Source: a virus. Taken from it: a DNA stretch of 64,000 nucleotides. The notes under the pieces were generated by a model. That model worked only from the letters and a program-made list of their open reading frames with translations, was not told where the DNA came from and did not search any database. The DNA lies in the IMG/VR virus record IMGVR_UViG_3300050821_010655, positions 1 through 64,000 of that record. One strand, written 5' to 3'. Below are positions 30,531 to 40,122 of this stretch, in pieces (positions within the stretch are counted from its first letter, which is position 1; every line of letters starts with the position of its first letter). Position numbers and translations under genes: made by a program.

Positions 30531-32719
30531 TAATGAAATGTAGCTACACTCATCGAACCGCTCGTGGCGTTGCGTGGTGTGCAAGAGGACGATGCGGGTC
30601 CGGTAGCACGCTGGAATGAATCACAGGTGGTCAGTGCGCTTGGCTGGACAGTCTCCCCCATGCTCTCTCCTGATGGGACGCTTACCAAAAGTCCGTTACC
30701 GGAATCCACCATCAGCCCGAACACAAGTTCATCAGTGAAGCTTGTTGCCGCTGTATTACCGCTGTTGAACGCCGTGGTGCTGCTCATGTTCGCCGTGTGG
30801 GTTTTGTCGAACGGCTGGTAGAGTGCGAACCCGGCATATTCGTGAATGGCATAATGGAGGTCACTGCTCGTTGCCCCACTGATACTCACGGTAACGGTGT
30901 TGGCTCCCGCCACGCTGTTGCTGGCATAATAAATCCACGAATCATCTGCTGCGAGGCCGGTGTCGGTGGGTGCCTGCGCCACTGTATAGGTATTGTGACT
31001 GTCGGTAACTGTGACCGTTCGACCATGCACACTACCTCCGGCAACTACGAGCAGGCTTGCGGCCCGGTTCGTGATTGGAAACTGAACAGACAAACTCGAT
31101 ACCGCAGACCCCGCCGCGATGTTCGTGCTTTGAACAAAGAACTTTGGAGACGCTTGAGCCGTCCCGCCGCTAGGAAGAAATCCGACCATGTAGAACGACA
31201 TATCCCCACGAGGGGCAGTCGGAAGTCCCTGGTAATAGTTCGCTATAATGATTGGGGACGTGTCAGGAGTAATGCAGTGCGACCATGAATTATTCTGGTC
31301 TGGGTTGGAGGGTCCGTCCCTGGATTCGTTTGTCCAGACCTCGCAGTCAAAGCGCATGTTCCCGCCGAGTATGTTGGAAGTCGTCATAAACACTTCCTGC
31401 GCTTGGTTCAGAACAAATTCACCCGCAACCGAAGGCGTGAACCAGTGAGGCAACGCAAGCCCGTTCGTGTATTGGCCATTATCGTTGATGACCTGCTGCA
31501 CGCCGTAATCGAATGGATAAAGTGAAGCTCCAACAATGTCATAAGCCATGATGGTCATGTCGCCGTTTTGTCCTACCTGATTCGTAACGTAAAGGTTCGC
31601 GCTGGCTACCAAGTTGCTGGCATAAACACAACAGGTGTTCGCACCACCAGACTGGATATGAACGACTACAGGATGACCAGCGGCAAGCGTGTAAGTGTTC
31701 CCTTGAGTATCAGTAGCATTTGTGGGATAACAAAGTGAACCGCCCGCCTGACACCCGAGCACAAGCAGATTGCCCACAGTCGGGAATTGAGAAACGCAGA
31801 TTCGTCCTGCTGGCACTAAGGGTCCAGGCCAAGACTGATGTGAGATTCCAGCAACATACATTCCCGCTGGTCGTCCTACGCCTTGGGCCGTGGCACTGGC
31901 TTTGAGAGCAATCGTCGCTGCGATGTATCGGGTAGCGTTGACGGTGCAGGTCATCTGAGGATTGATTGCCGCTGTCGCGCTATCGATTCCCCACTGCAAA
32001 GCATGGCCATCGTTCACGTCAACCGTCGTCAACGCCCATGTAATGTTGGCTTGGCTACCGGCAGTCCAAAACGATTGAATGGTCGAGCCGGTTCCGTATC
32101 TAACACCCCACTCTAGAATCAAGTCACCCGTCTGAGTTGGCGTGATACTTCCGGCGCTAATAGTTCCGCTGGCCGCTGACGTGAACGTGTTCGTCACATC
32201 CATTGGACTATAAGGGATGATATCGTTTGCTTCCAACGCAACAGCTACAATATTCGACATGATGACCGTGCCGTTCGTGACGTAGATAAAATGAGTTCCC
32301 GCAGTGATGTTCGTTGCCGCATACCACCAGATAGCCTGGTTCCCGGTCGCATCATATCCATAAGTTTGCTGGCGGTAAACATTTCCCACATCATCACCTA
32401 TCCCGGCCCACACAGCAGGAGAAGTGGTCCGAGCTGATATGCCCATGAGCGCGGTATTTCCAGTCTGAGTGGGACTTGGAAAGTTGAACCGGACAATCCC
32501 ATTGGCCATCAAGTTTGTCCCTTGACCACTCACAGAATTGGAAAGGGAAGAAAAGCTAGTGCGTTGGAGGATGCTTGGAACAACTGCGCCGCTTGCAGGG
32601 ACGGCCATGTAAGGCACGTTTCCGAGCGTTTGCATGTTGGGCTGCGCTGAGCCTCCCACGGTCTGAGCCTTTGCCGTAAATCCAAAGACCAGAGCCGCAA
32701 TAAAAATCAACATCCTCAT
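30530..32719 (-). CDS. Large exported fibre or adhesin-like protein
   Basis: A 729-residue protein from MRMLIFIAALVFGFTAKAQ, a signal peptide whose ATG overlaps the upstream stop (ATGA). The mature part is a series of beta-sandwich-like segments rich in Thr/Asn/Ser, with related stretches (TGTLMGISARTTSPAVWAG-type loops, VTVTDSHNTYTVAQAPTDTG, and TQGNTYTLAAG) that look like repeated domains. It is probably a tail-fibre or adhesin. No enzymatic site seen. Confidence 0.65.
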   Translation of the reverse strand: MRMLIFIAALVFGFTAKAQTVGGSAQPNMQTLGNVPYMAVPASGAVVPSILQRTSFSSLSNSVSGQGTNLMANGIVRFNFPSPTQTGNTALMGISARTTSPAVWAGIGDDVGNVYRQQTYGYDATGNQAIWWYAATNITAGTHFIYVTNGTVIMSNIVAVALEANDIIPYSPMDVTNTFTSAASGTISAGSITPTQTGDLILEWGVRYGTGSTIQSFWTAGSQANITWALTTVDVNDGHALQWGIDSATAAINPQMTCTVNATRYIAATIALKASATAQGVGRPAGMYVAGISHQSWPGPLVPAGRICVSQFPTVGNLLVLGCQAGGSLCYPTNATDTQGNTYTLAAGHPVVVHIQSGGANTCCVYASNLVASANLYVTNQVGQNGDMTIMAYDIVGASLYPFDYGVQQVINDNGQYTNGLALPHWFTPSVAGEFVLNQAQEVFMTTSNILGGNMRFDCEVWTNESRDGPSNPDQNNSWSHCITPDTSPIIIANYYQGLPTAPRGDMSFYMVGFLPSGGTAQASPKFFVQSTNIAAGSAVSSLSVQFPITNRAASLLVVAGGSVHGRTVTVTDSHNTYTVAQAPTDTGLAADDSWIYYASNSVAGANTVTVSISGATSSDLHYAIHEYAGFALYQPFDKTHTANMSSTTAFNSGNTAATSFTDELVFGLMVDSGNGLLVSVPSGESMGETVQPSALTTCDSFQRATGPASSSCTPRNATSGSMSVATFH

Positions 32720-35700
32720 GGATAAGTCAAAGTCTGCCACATTCCATTGGTCGTCGGAATCGAGATTGAGGCGTTCAACAGCCACTCAATATTCGTCGAG
32801 GTCCAGTAGGGCGAGCCGCCCCAGCTAGCAACTTGGATGTAGCAGTCGTCACCTGGATTCGGAGTGCCCGCGAGAGTGAATCCTGCCGTCATGTGCCAGT
32901 TCGTGCTGCAAGTCCCCGTCGTAATCGGTAGATTATTTGTGAACGTCACGGCAGTCCCGAGAGCCGTTCCGGCTCGCGCTCCCGCGAATGACCATACGTT
33001 TGTAACCTTTGTGCTGAAATTAGTTCCCGAGGCCACGCCGACGGCCCCGGTTATCGATCCGCCTGTCGCGTAGTTCGGAGGCATCTTGAACTCAAGAATT
33101 GCGTTGTTCGTTCCGCTCGTGGACATCTGCCAGCCGAGGAATGTAAGCCCGGCGCTTTGGAGAAGGTTGAAGGCGGTTCCGGGAGTGTTGGTGGTCCACG
33201 TCATTGGGAGCGTATCTCCGGGACGGATGGCGACTGCTTTCCAAGTGATAACGGCCACGCCTCCTGTCAAAGCCCCAGAGTTTAGGTTAGTTAAATTTCC
33301 TCCGTTGAACAAAGGCGCACGAGTATCATTGTTGGTCAACACACCTCCAGGTAACGCTCCCTGAGGGATAGTTCCGATAAGATTAGCAGCTTGTGGAGGC
33401 CAAATCTGATTGGTGGATGCTGTGCCTGTAATAGGATTGGTTTCAACTAGCCAGAGTCCGTAGCTATTCGAGTTCCAAAATATCATACCACCATTCCCGA
33501 GATTGGCGTAGCTTGCCGTCACTGGGAATGTATTGGAAGCCAGAACACCAGATGGAGGCGTGTTCGTGAGATTGACCCCATTAACTCCTGAACCGATAGT
33601 GCCACCAGCAGCCAGAGCGTTTGCGGTCGTGGCAGTGGTTGCTGTGGTTGCCGTAGTCGCCAAGTCGGCAACTCCTGCGGTCGGCCAGATTTTATTGGTG
33701 TATCCCAATCCAGTTAGTGCATTCGTGCCTATCAAATAGAGCGCGTATCCATTGGAGTTCCAGAAGATCACGCTGGCTGTCGAAAGATTCGCAAAGCTCG
33801 CCGTAATCGGCAGTGTATTGCTCGCCAGGATGTATCCGCTAGAAGCGTTGACTAAACCATTGGTAACGGTCACAGTGTTAGCGGTAGTCAGGTTCTCCAC
33901 GATTAATCCATCCGCCACCTCCAAGGCAAAATCTCCGTTGGCGAATGCTTGTACATTCGTTGAGACAACGGCATTAGTTAAAGTCCCGCCCCAAATGTTG
34001 GTTCCTCCTGGAACCATGAGTTGCCCGCCGAATAGAGTGGCAGTGTCTCCCGCCCCCGCTAAATTATTCGTGAACGTGTACGCGAATCCCGCAGGAATCA
34101 TGCCGGCAATGATGTTCGTGTAATCCGCCGCAAATCCGAGAGTGGACGATGTGACTCCGACGCTATTGGTCACCGCGCCCGGTATCCACAGGTTAACGTC
34201 CGATTGACCGGATACATTCGATACGTGCAGGTCAACGTTGGCCTGGACGATGATCGGGGCTCCGTAGAAATTGGTGTACCATTGGCTTGATATAAAGTTG
34301 GTCTGAATCAGAAGTCCGTTCGTGAACCCCGTGGCGAAGTCGGTCAAGGCGTAGTTGATGCTGCCGTCAGCGTTATAGTTCGATGCAACGGAACCGCCGC
34401 TGGCAAAAGTAACGTAAACTTTTGTCAAATTCGACAAACCGGCACCGTAGTTAGTCGAGAGTAATTGCAGGCCAGGTGGTAGTGCTGCGGTGGGAACCGT
34501 ATTGCTTGCCAGGTTCGCGGCGCTGATTCGTACATTCCACAACGCGGACCCGTCGGAGGCCCCGATGCTAGCGCCCGCGAGCAGATTGTTCGCCCAAGCT
34601 ATGTTCGTCGCGGTCTCGCTCCAGGCGTTGGTGCTTGCACCAATCCAAAACGTCGAGAAAGTGACGGCAGACGCCGGACATACAATGGAGGACACACCGT
34701 TGGCTGTAATCGGAAAGCGCAACACACAATTCGTTGCCGCACCGTTTGTTACTATCAGCGTCACCTGCGCCGGGTAGGCCGCATTGATTGGCCCGTAATA
34801 ATTCGTCACCTGCATGTCGTTGGTGGTGGAATACGTCTGGAGCGAGTTCGTGACCACCAGGTAATTAGTCGGACCATTGAACGGCTGCGCGATCAGGTAG
34901 AAGGCATTTGTCGTGAAGTGAACCGAGTCCGCCGCCGTCGCATAAACGTCCATATTCGTGGCTACGCTCAGCCCGTTCCCGCCAAAATCGGTAAGTGTAC
35001 CATCGTGCCATAGCAGATAAGAACCGTCCGCGTTGGTGAAATAAATTCCAGTCGAGGTATCCCAGATAATTAGGTTCGTAAATGTCGGGCCGTAGTAAGT
35101 ACTGCCCCCGGGAGTGACCCACGTTTGATCGCCGCGCAGGAAGGTGCTGGAAGTGGCGGAACCGCTGCCGAGGCGGGCGGTGGGAATCGTGTTGCTGGCG
35201 ATATTCGCACCACTGATCCTGACATTCCAAAGCGCCGAACCGTCTGAGGCCCCGATCACCGCCCCCGCCGCTAAATTGCTGGCCCAGGCGATATTGGTCT
35301 GCGTCTCGCTCCAGGCGTTGGTGCTTGCGCCGAGCCAGAAGGTGCAGAAGGTGACCGAGGAAGCCGGACATAGTATGCTGGTCAAATTGTTGCCTGTGAG
35401 AGGAAACCTCAACGTGCAATTCGTCGCCGCGCCGTTCGTTATCCATAACGTCACCTGGCCCGGAATGGCCGCGCTGCCACCCACGTAGTTGGTGATCTGC
35501 ATGTCATTGGTCGTCGTATAGGTCTGCAACTCGTTGGTCACCGCCAACAGGTTCGTCGGCCCCGCCCAGGTCTGCGCGAGAGTGTATTGCTCGTTGGTGA
35601 CGTAGCCAACCGCTGAGGCCACCGAGGATGCCGTCTGGATGGCGTTGGTGAGGATGTAGTTCGTGACGGTTCCAGCATAAGGGGCATACGTCGCCACTCC

Positions 35701-38700
35701 GCCCTGATTCAACGTAGCTGTGATGGTGCGATCCGCATTGGTGATTGCCGAAGCCACTGCGCTCCCAAGGAAATACACCCCAGGCACGAACAGTGCCGGT
35801 GTCTGACCAGACAGGTTTGTGATCGTGCTCGATAAATAATTTGTGGAAATTTGATAGTCCTGTAGCGGTATATTTGTGGTGTGATTCCAATCGCCCCAGG
35901 TGTTCCAGAAATAACCGCCGCTCAGTCCCGGCACCTTGTCCGCGCTCGTCAGATTCTTATTCGCATCGTAGGCCGCTACCGTGCTAGCGCTGGCGAGTTG
36001 GTTGGTGAGTCCATTAGTGGTGACGCCGAAGTTGAAGGAGAGCAGAGAAAACACATCCAGGTTCGTGGCCGTGGTCAACCCGGTCCCGCCCACCATCGTC
36101 CAAGTGCCGTCATGCCACAGAGCATAAGATCCGTCCGCGTTGGTGAAGTAGATCCCCGAGGCGGTGTCCCACACTATCAGGTTGGTAAACAGTGGACCGT
36201 AGTAGGTCGGAAACAGCGTAATGACGTGGTTGTTTGTGGTCGCTCCGGTTTGGATGATGCCCTGAATCGCATTGGCCACAATCTGCCCGAGCGCGTTCGT
36301 GACCGTCGTGGACAGGTAGTTCGTTGAAATCTGCCAATCCTGCAAGGGGATATTGGTGAGATGATTCCAATCGCCCCAGGTGTTCCATAGTGCCGCCCCG
36401 CTGCCGTTCGACAGGTTTGTCAATGCCGTCGTTCCGAACTGCGCCTTCCAGAGAGAGGCCAGTGATTGTCCATCCGAGTTCGTTAGCCCAGCAGCGAGGC
36501 CGTTAAACTGTCCCCCGAACAGGGTTGTCACGTTGTTGCTGAATATGGCTTGCCCTCCGTTCGTGAGTGTGCCGGTAATCAAGCCCCAGCCTTGAACCCA
36601 AAGATTGCTTACAATGGTCAGGTTCGTGACGTTGTAGGTCGTCAATATACCGCCGCACAGGATCGCGGAAGGCGAGTTCGCCGCCGTCACATTGGTTTCC
36701 GTGAGGCAGCCGTTCGCTATCGTCACAACGAGTCCGTCTGTATTCGTCTCGCCCCAGCCGCCCGGATATTCCCAAGACCAGTTCGTGTTCTGAGTGCTGC
36801 CTCGGGCAATGATGGAGTTTGTGAATGGAACTGCCGACCCGCTGGCCGTCGAAGAAATTACACCTCCAGCCGCAGTGATTGTGGTGCCGTCAACTTTAAC
36901 CGCTCCGAATGCGCTGGACGTGGCCAGTGGCAATAATCCCGGAGATACGGTTCCGGTGGTGAGCGCGGAGGCGTTGAGGTTTGTCCCCTGTGACAGGTCA
37001 AAACTCCAAGCCCAATTCGTGTTTGAATCCTCGGTCATAAACGCCCCGGCCATCGGGTTATTCGGCCCACCCCAGGTTTTCACCCCGGAGTCCACCAGCG
37101 CATCGTAGTAGCCATGCCCATAGAAAGTGATGGAAGCATTATTGATGGCCGACGCCTGCTGAATGGTGGTGGCCCCACGGTTAGAACCCACCTTGATGAT
37201 TGTCCCAGCTACTTCCACCGCGCAACTTGGGGCGTTCGCAGCAGTGATGCCTTGGCACGTAAGCGACCCGTTCGTGGCGATGATTTCCCCACCCGTGACG
37301 TAGGTGTGACCCAGCTTCGTGTTGATCCCGCGCATGGTCTGTCCTAGAGCGCCAGCGTCGAGGTTCGTATTGTAGGCCGACACCAAGGAGCAATTCTCAA
37401 CCCGCAGGATTGAGTTTGTGTTTGCGGAAGCAGAGAACCCGGTGGGCAGGATCGTGATGCAGTCAAATGAACTGAACATTTTGCAGTTGCGGAATGTCGC
37501 GTCAAACGCACCCTGCAATCCCGCCGCTCCCGCCCGGTAAATAATGTCGGAGTAGTTGGTGAAGAACACCCCGTCGAACAAGATGTTTGCTGTAGTCAGC
37601 ACCTGCGGACAGTTCAGGTAAACCGGAAACGAGAAACCAGTATTTAATGTCGGCTGACCCCAAATCTCCCCACCCAGCATTGTAAAGTTTCCATCAATAC
37701 TCAGGAGCGTCTGGTGGGTGACATCGCCTACGTAATTTGTGAAGTACAAACGCGCTCCGTAAGCGAGGAAAATGTCATTGGACATTGTGATAAAACCATT
37801 GGTGTTGATGTAGGTCGAGGCGTCGTAAATCTCACCCGGCGCAAATCGAGTCACCTGCGCCGTTCCGGGCACCCTCAGCGCCACCCACCGTGCCCAGGTC
37901 TTGATTGGGTGCTGGGAATCCGCCCCGTTCCAGGCATCGTTTCCGTTCGTCGCATCGAACCAGAGCGATGGAGATGACGATAGGAAAAAGTTGATATTGG
38001 TGCCATAGAGATTGGTCAGGCCGGAGCCATCGCCGGTGAAACCTGGATGGCCCGAACCGGCATAATTAACAAAACCTGCATTCCATCCCTGTAGCAAACT
38101 TGGAGACGGACCCAAGACAAGTGTGGGAGTTACGCCAACCGATCCAACACTCAGGCTGATGGCATCTGTAGCAATGCCTGTATTCGTAATCGTAACAGGA
38201 CTGTCCGCTAAGGAGTTTGTCAAACGCGGATAGTTCAAATAAGTGTTTGTCGCACCTCCGTTTGCCATCTGCACAAATTGAGATTGATAAACAGAGTTGC
38301 TTTGGCTGGCTATGTTGGCCGACAAAATGTTGACCACGTTGGTATCGGTCTGGGCGCTGACAATATTGTTGGGCGCACTAAAAATCACCGTTGTATTTGA
38401 ACCCGCAACCAGCGGTACTCCGCCCCCTCCACCAGTGCTATTGATGGTCACTAGGTTTCCATTAGTGACCGCCACCACGTTGGTTCCCGCCGCCACGCCC
38501 ACTCCAGTTGTTCCTACTCGGGCATACCGACTATCCGTCACTGCCGCCGCCCACGCCACGCTGCCTGCCGGGAAGGTCGCCGCGCTGGAAGCCACCATAA
38601 TATCAGCCGCATTCACCACACCGGAAACCGTGTTGGTGACAAAAATCTTGAACTGCTCCTGCGCCCCGCCAAAGGGTGAGGCGCGGACGGTGATCAGGTA

Positions 38701-38967
38701 AAGGTAAGGTTGGGCGTTTGAGAAATAGTAAATGCCGTTGGAGTCGGTCAATCCCTGTACGGTTGCGCCCAGAACTACCGAAGGCGATTGCGCGTTGGGC
38801 ACGCTCATAGCCTGCACCCAAATCACGCGATTGGTGTAGTAGGGGGCGGCTTGTAAGCGAGAGTCGGTTAAATTCACTGCCACCGTCGTTGTCGTTTGGG
38901 CGGTCGCCCCAAGACAGACTAACAAGACAAACAGGATTAAAAGTCTAATTAAAGTTTTCATTTTCAA
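32716..38967 (-). CDS. Giant tail-fibre-like protein with signal peptide and internal duplications
   Basis: A 2083-residue protein, the largest here. N-terminal LIRLLILFVLLVCLGATAQ is a signal peptide. Early residues contain a carboxypeptidase-like beta domain (TVQGLTDSNGIYYFSNAQPYLY). A beta-helix-like section (about 330-640) and long Thr/Asn repeats follow. Large internal duplications are visible: FWNTWGDWNH...NIPLQDxQISTNYL, YYGPxFTNLIxWDTxxGIYF, and AATNCxLRFPxTxN...FWxGASTNAW. It probably binds the host surface. Its start overlaps the end of the upstream zinc-ribbon gene. Function inferred from size, repeats and context. Confidence 0.7.
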   Translation of the reverse strand: MKMKTLIRLLILFVLLVCLGATAQTTTTVAVNLTDSRLQAAPYYTNRVIWVQAMSVPNAQSPSVVLGATVQGLTDSNGIYYFSNAQPYLYLITVRASPFGGAQEQFKIFVTNTVSGVVNAADIMVASSAATFPAGSVAWAAAVTDSRYARVGTTGVGVAAGTNVVAVTNGNLVTINSTGGGGGVPLVAGSNTTVIFSAPNNIVSAQTDTNVVNILSANIASQSNSVYQSQFVQMANGGATNTYLNYPRLTNSLADSPVTITNTGIATDAISLSVGSVGVTPTLVLGPSPSLLQGWNAGFVNYAGSGHPGFTGDGSGLTNLYGTNINFFLSSSPSLWFDATNGNDAWNGADSQHPIKTWARWVALRVPGTAQVTRFAPGEIYDASTYINTNGFITMSNDIFLAYGARLYFTNYVGDVTHQTLLSIDGNFTMLGGEIWGQPTLNTGFSFPVYLNCPQVLTTANILFDGVFFTNYSDIIYRAGAAGLQGAFDATFRNCKMFSSFDCITILPTGFSASANTNSILRVENCSLVSAYNTNLDAGALGQTMRGINTKLGHTYVTGGEIIATNGSLTCQGITAANAPSCAVEVAGTIIKVGSNRGATTIQQASAINNASITFYGHGYYDALVDSGVKTWGGPNNPMAGAFMTEDSNTNWAWSFDLSQGTNLNASALTTGTVSPGLLPLATSSAFGAVKVDGTTITAAGGVISSTASGSAVPFTNSIIARGSTQNTNWSWEYPGGWGETNTDGLVVTIANGCLTETNVTAANSPSAILCGGILTTYNVTNLTIVSNLWVQGWGLITGTLTNGGQAIFSNNVTTLFGGQFNGLAAGLTNSDGQSLASLWKAQFGTTALTNLSNGSGAALWNTWGDWNHLTNIPLQDWQISTNYLSTTVTNALGQIVANAIQGIIQTGATTNNHVITLFPTYYGPLFTNLIVWDTASGIYFTNADGSYALWHDGTWTMVGGTGLTTATNLDVFSLLSFNFGVTTNGLTNQLASASTVAAYDANKNLTSADKVPGLSGGYFWNTWGDWNHTTNIPLQDYQISTNYLSSTITNLSGQTPALFVPGVYFLGSAVASAITNADRTITATLNQGGVATYAPYAGTVTNYILTNAIQTASSVASAVGYVTNEQYTLAQTWAGPTNLLAVTNELQTYTTTNDMQITNYVGGSAAIPGQVTLWITNGAATNCTLRFPLTGNNLTSILCPASSVTFCTFWLGASTNAWSETQTNIAWASNLAAGAVIGASDGSALWNVRISGANIASNTIPTARLGSGSATSSTFLRGDQTWVTPGGSTYYGPTFTNLIIWDTSTGIYFTNADGSYLLWHDGTLTDFGGNGLSVATNMDVYATAADSVHFTTNAFYLIAQPFNGPTNYLVVTNSLQTYSTTNDMQVTNYYGPINAAYPAQVTLIVTNGAATNCVLRFPITANGVSSIVCPASAVTFSTFWIGASTNAWSETATNIAWANNLLAGASIGASDGSALWNVRISAANLASNTVPTAALPPGLQLLSTNYGAGLSNLTKVYVTFASGGSVASNYNADGSINYALTDFATGFTNGLLIQTNFISSQWYTNFYGAPIIVQANVDLHVSNVSGQSDVNLWIPGAVTNSVGVTSSTLGFAADYTNIIAGMIPAGFAYTFTNNLAGAGDTATLFGGQLMVPGGTNIWGGTLTNAVVSTNVQAFANGDFALEVADGLIVENLTTANTVTVTNGLVNASSGYILASNTLPITASFANLSTASVIFWNSNGYALYLIGTNALTGLGYTNKIWPTAGVADLATTATTATTATTANALAAGGTIGSGVNGVNLTNTPPSGVLASNTFPVTASYANLGNGGMIFWNSNSYGLWLVETNPITGTASTNQIWPPQAANLIGTIPQGALPGGVLTNNDTRAPLFNGGNLTNLNSGALTGGVAVITWKAVAIRPGDTLPMTWTTNTPGTAFNLLQSAGLTFLGWQMSTSGTNNAILEFKMPPNYATGGSITGAVGVASGTNFSTKVTNVWSFAGARAGTALGTAVTFTNNLPITTGTCSTNWHMTAGFTLAGTPNPGDDCYIQVASWGGSPYWTSTNIEWLLNASISIPTTNGMWQTLTYP

Positions 38968-39295
38968 TCGTGGGTTCCCACTTCAGCCATTTAGGTGGAT
39001 GGTCGGGACACTGTTCGGTCGAGAGCATAATCTTATTCACGAGCCATCCCGAAGTCCGGCACCCGCATAAACTGCATCTTTTGTCCGACGGTCTAAACTT
39101 GTCGCACTTTTCACAAACAGACCACCGCTCTGCCTGAACTTCTTTGGGGGCTAAAATAGGTCTGTCGCAAACCGCTTGTGCCACCGTTCGCCCAAACGCC
39201 ATCGTCACGCTCGCCGCCTGACGCGCCAAGGACGGCAGTGCCGGTTCAGGTCGAACAGGTCCACGGGACGGGAATGGGTTTATAATATTTGTCAT
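38945..39295 (-). CDS. Zinc-ribbon protein
   Basis: A 116-residue protein (ATG at 39295 overlaps the upstream stop, TGATG). ERWSVCEKCDKFRPSDKRCSLCGCRTSGWLVNK...CPDHPPKW has CxxC...CxxCxC and a final Cys, like DUF6171-type zinc proteins common next to phage tail genes. Function unknown. Confidence 0.65.
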   Translation of the reverse strand: MTNIINPFPSRGPVRPEPALPSLARQAASVTMAFGRTVAQAVCDRPILAPKEVQAERWSVCEKCDKFRPSDKRCSLCGCRTSGWLVNKIMLSTEQCPDHPPKWLKWEPTIENENFN

Positions 39296-40122
39296 CAAAT
39301 TGTTTGGTAGACGGCTAATACCTCAGCCGGGGTAATGGAATTGATTTGAATGTCAGGGTGAACCACGGTTTTCATACCGGCAGGTACCCATTGCGGGTAA
39401 AGTTCGTTCCACAACGCCAAAGTAGGAATGCCCAAGGCATGTGCTAAATGTGAAATACCCGTCTCACTACCAATCAAGGCTCGACAGGCTTGCAGGGCGC
39501 TGGCAACCACGCTCAGGCTGGCGTTGCTCAACACCTTGGCGCTTCCGACAGGGAGTGCTTTGTAGAGGCGCGAGGCGGATAAGAAATCAACTCGCCCCTC
39601 GATCAACAACAACTTCACGCTTTTAACCAGTTCCTTGCACACCTCCAGCCACCTTTCAACAAACCAGTTCTTGCCAAGTTCACCCGTGGCATGGATCGCC
39701 ACATAACCGTTATACTCGGGGTTGGGCGTCACCCTGAAACTTGGGGTGTAATTCACGGTAGGCACGCTCAAGGAACTCAGGTGTTGCAACCGCTGGAGTC
39801 CGGGTGGAACGGCGCTGGCTAGATCAAGGACGCTGTTGACGGTGCTTGCCGCGCCATTCACGTTGGAAGTCTGGAAACCGCAGTTGATCCCAAGATCGTA
39901 GCCTGAAGAATCGGAGTAGATGATGGGCGATTCGCTGGTTCTCATCCGTCCATTCCACGCGCAGTCGCTCACCAGATTTGCGTCTTTCAAGAACTGGCTG
40001 TATTCAAAATCAACGTAACTGTGAATCACTGCCGTTGGGTAGAGCACGCGCAGGGCTTGGAGCATGGGCGATGCGATGATCAGGTCGCCCAAGGTCTGGT
40101 TTTGGCAAAAGGCGATTTTCAT
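39295..40122 (-). CDS. Glycosyltransferase family 9 (heptosyltransferase-like)
   Basis: A 275-residue protein of the GT-B fold. QNQTLGDLIIASPMLQALRVLYP is the GT9 start (acceptor site), VAIHATGELGKNWFVERWLEV the middle, and GSETGISHLAHALGIPTLALWN the donor-binding signature found in ADP-heptose:LPS transferases. It may alter host lipopolysaccharide or glycosylate fibres. It lies within the tail-fibre region and overlaps both neighbours. Confidence 0.8.
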   Translation of the reverse strand: MKIAFCQNQTLGDLIIASPMLQALRVLYPTAVIHSYVDFEYSQFLKDANLVSDCAWNGRMRTSESPIIYSDSSGYDLGINCGFQTSNVNGAASTVNSVLDLASAVPPGLQRLQHLSSLSVPTVNYTPSFRVTPNPEYNGYVAIHATGELGKNWFVERWLEVCKELVKSVKLLLIEGRVDFLSASRLYKALPVGSAKVLSNASLSVVASALQACRALIGSETGISHLAHALGIPTLALWNELYPQWVPAGMKTVVHPDIQINSITPAEVLAVYQTI

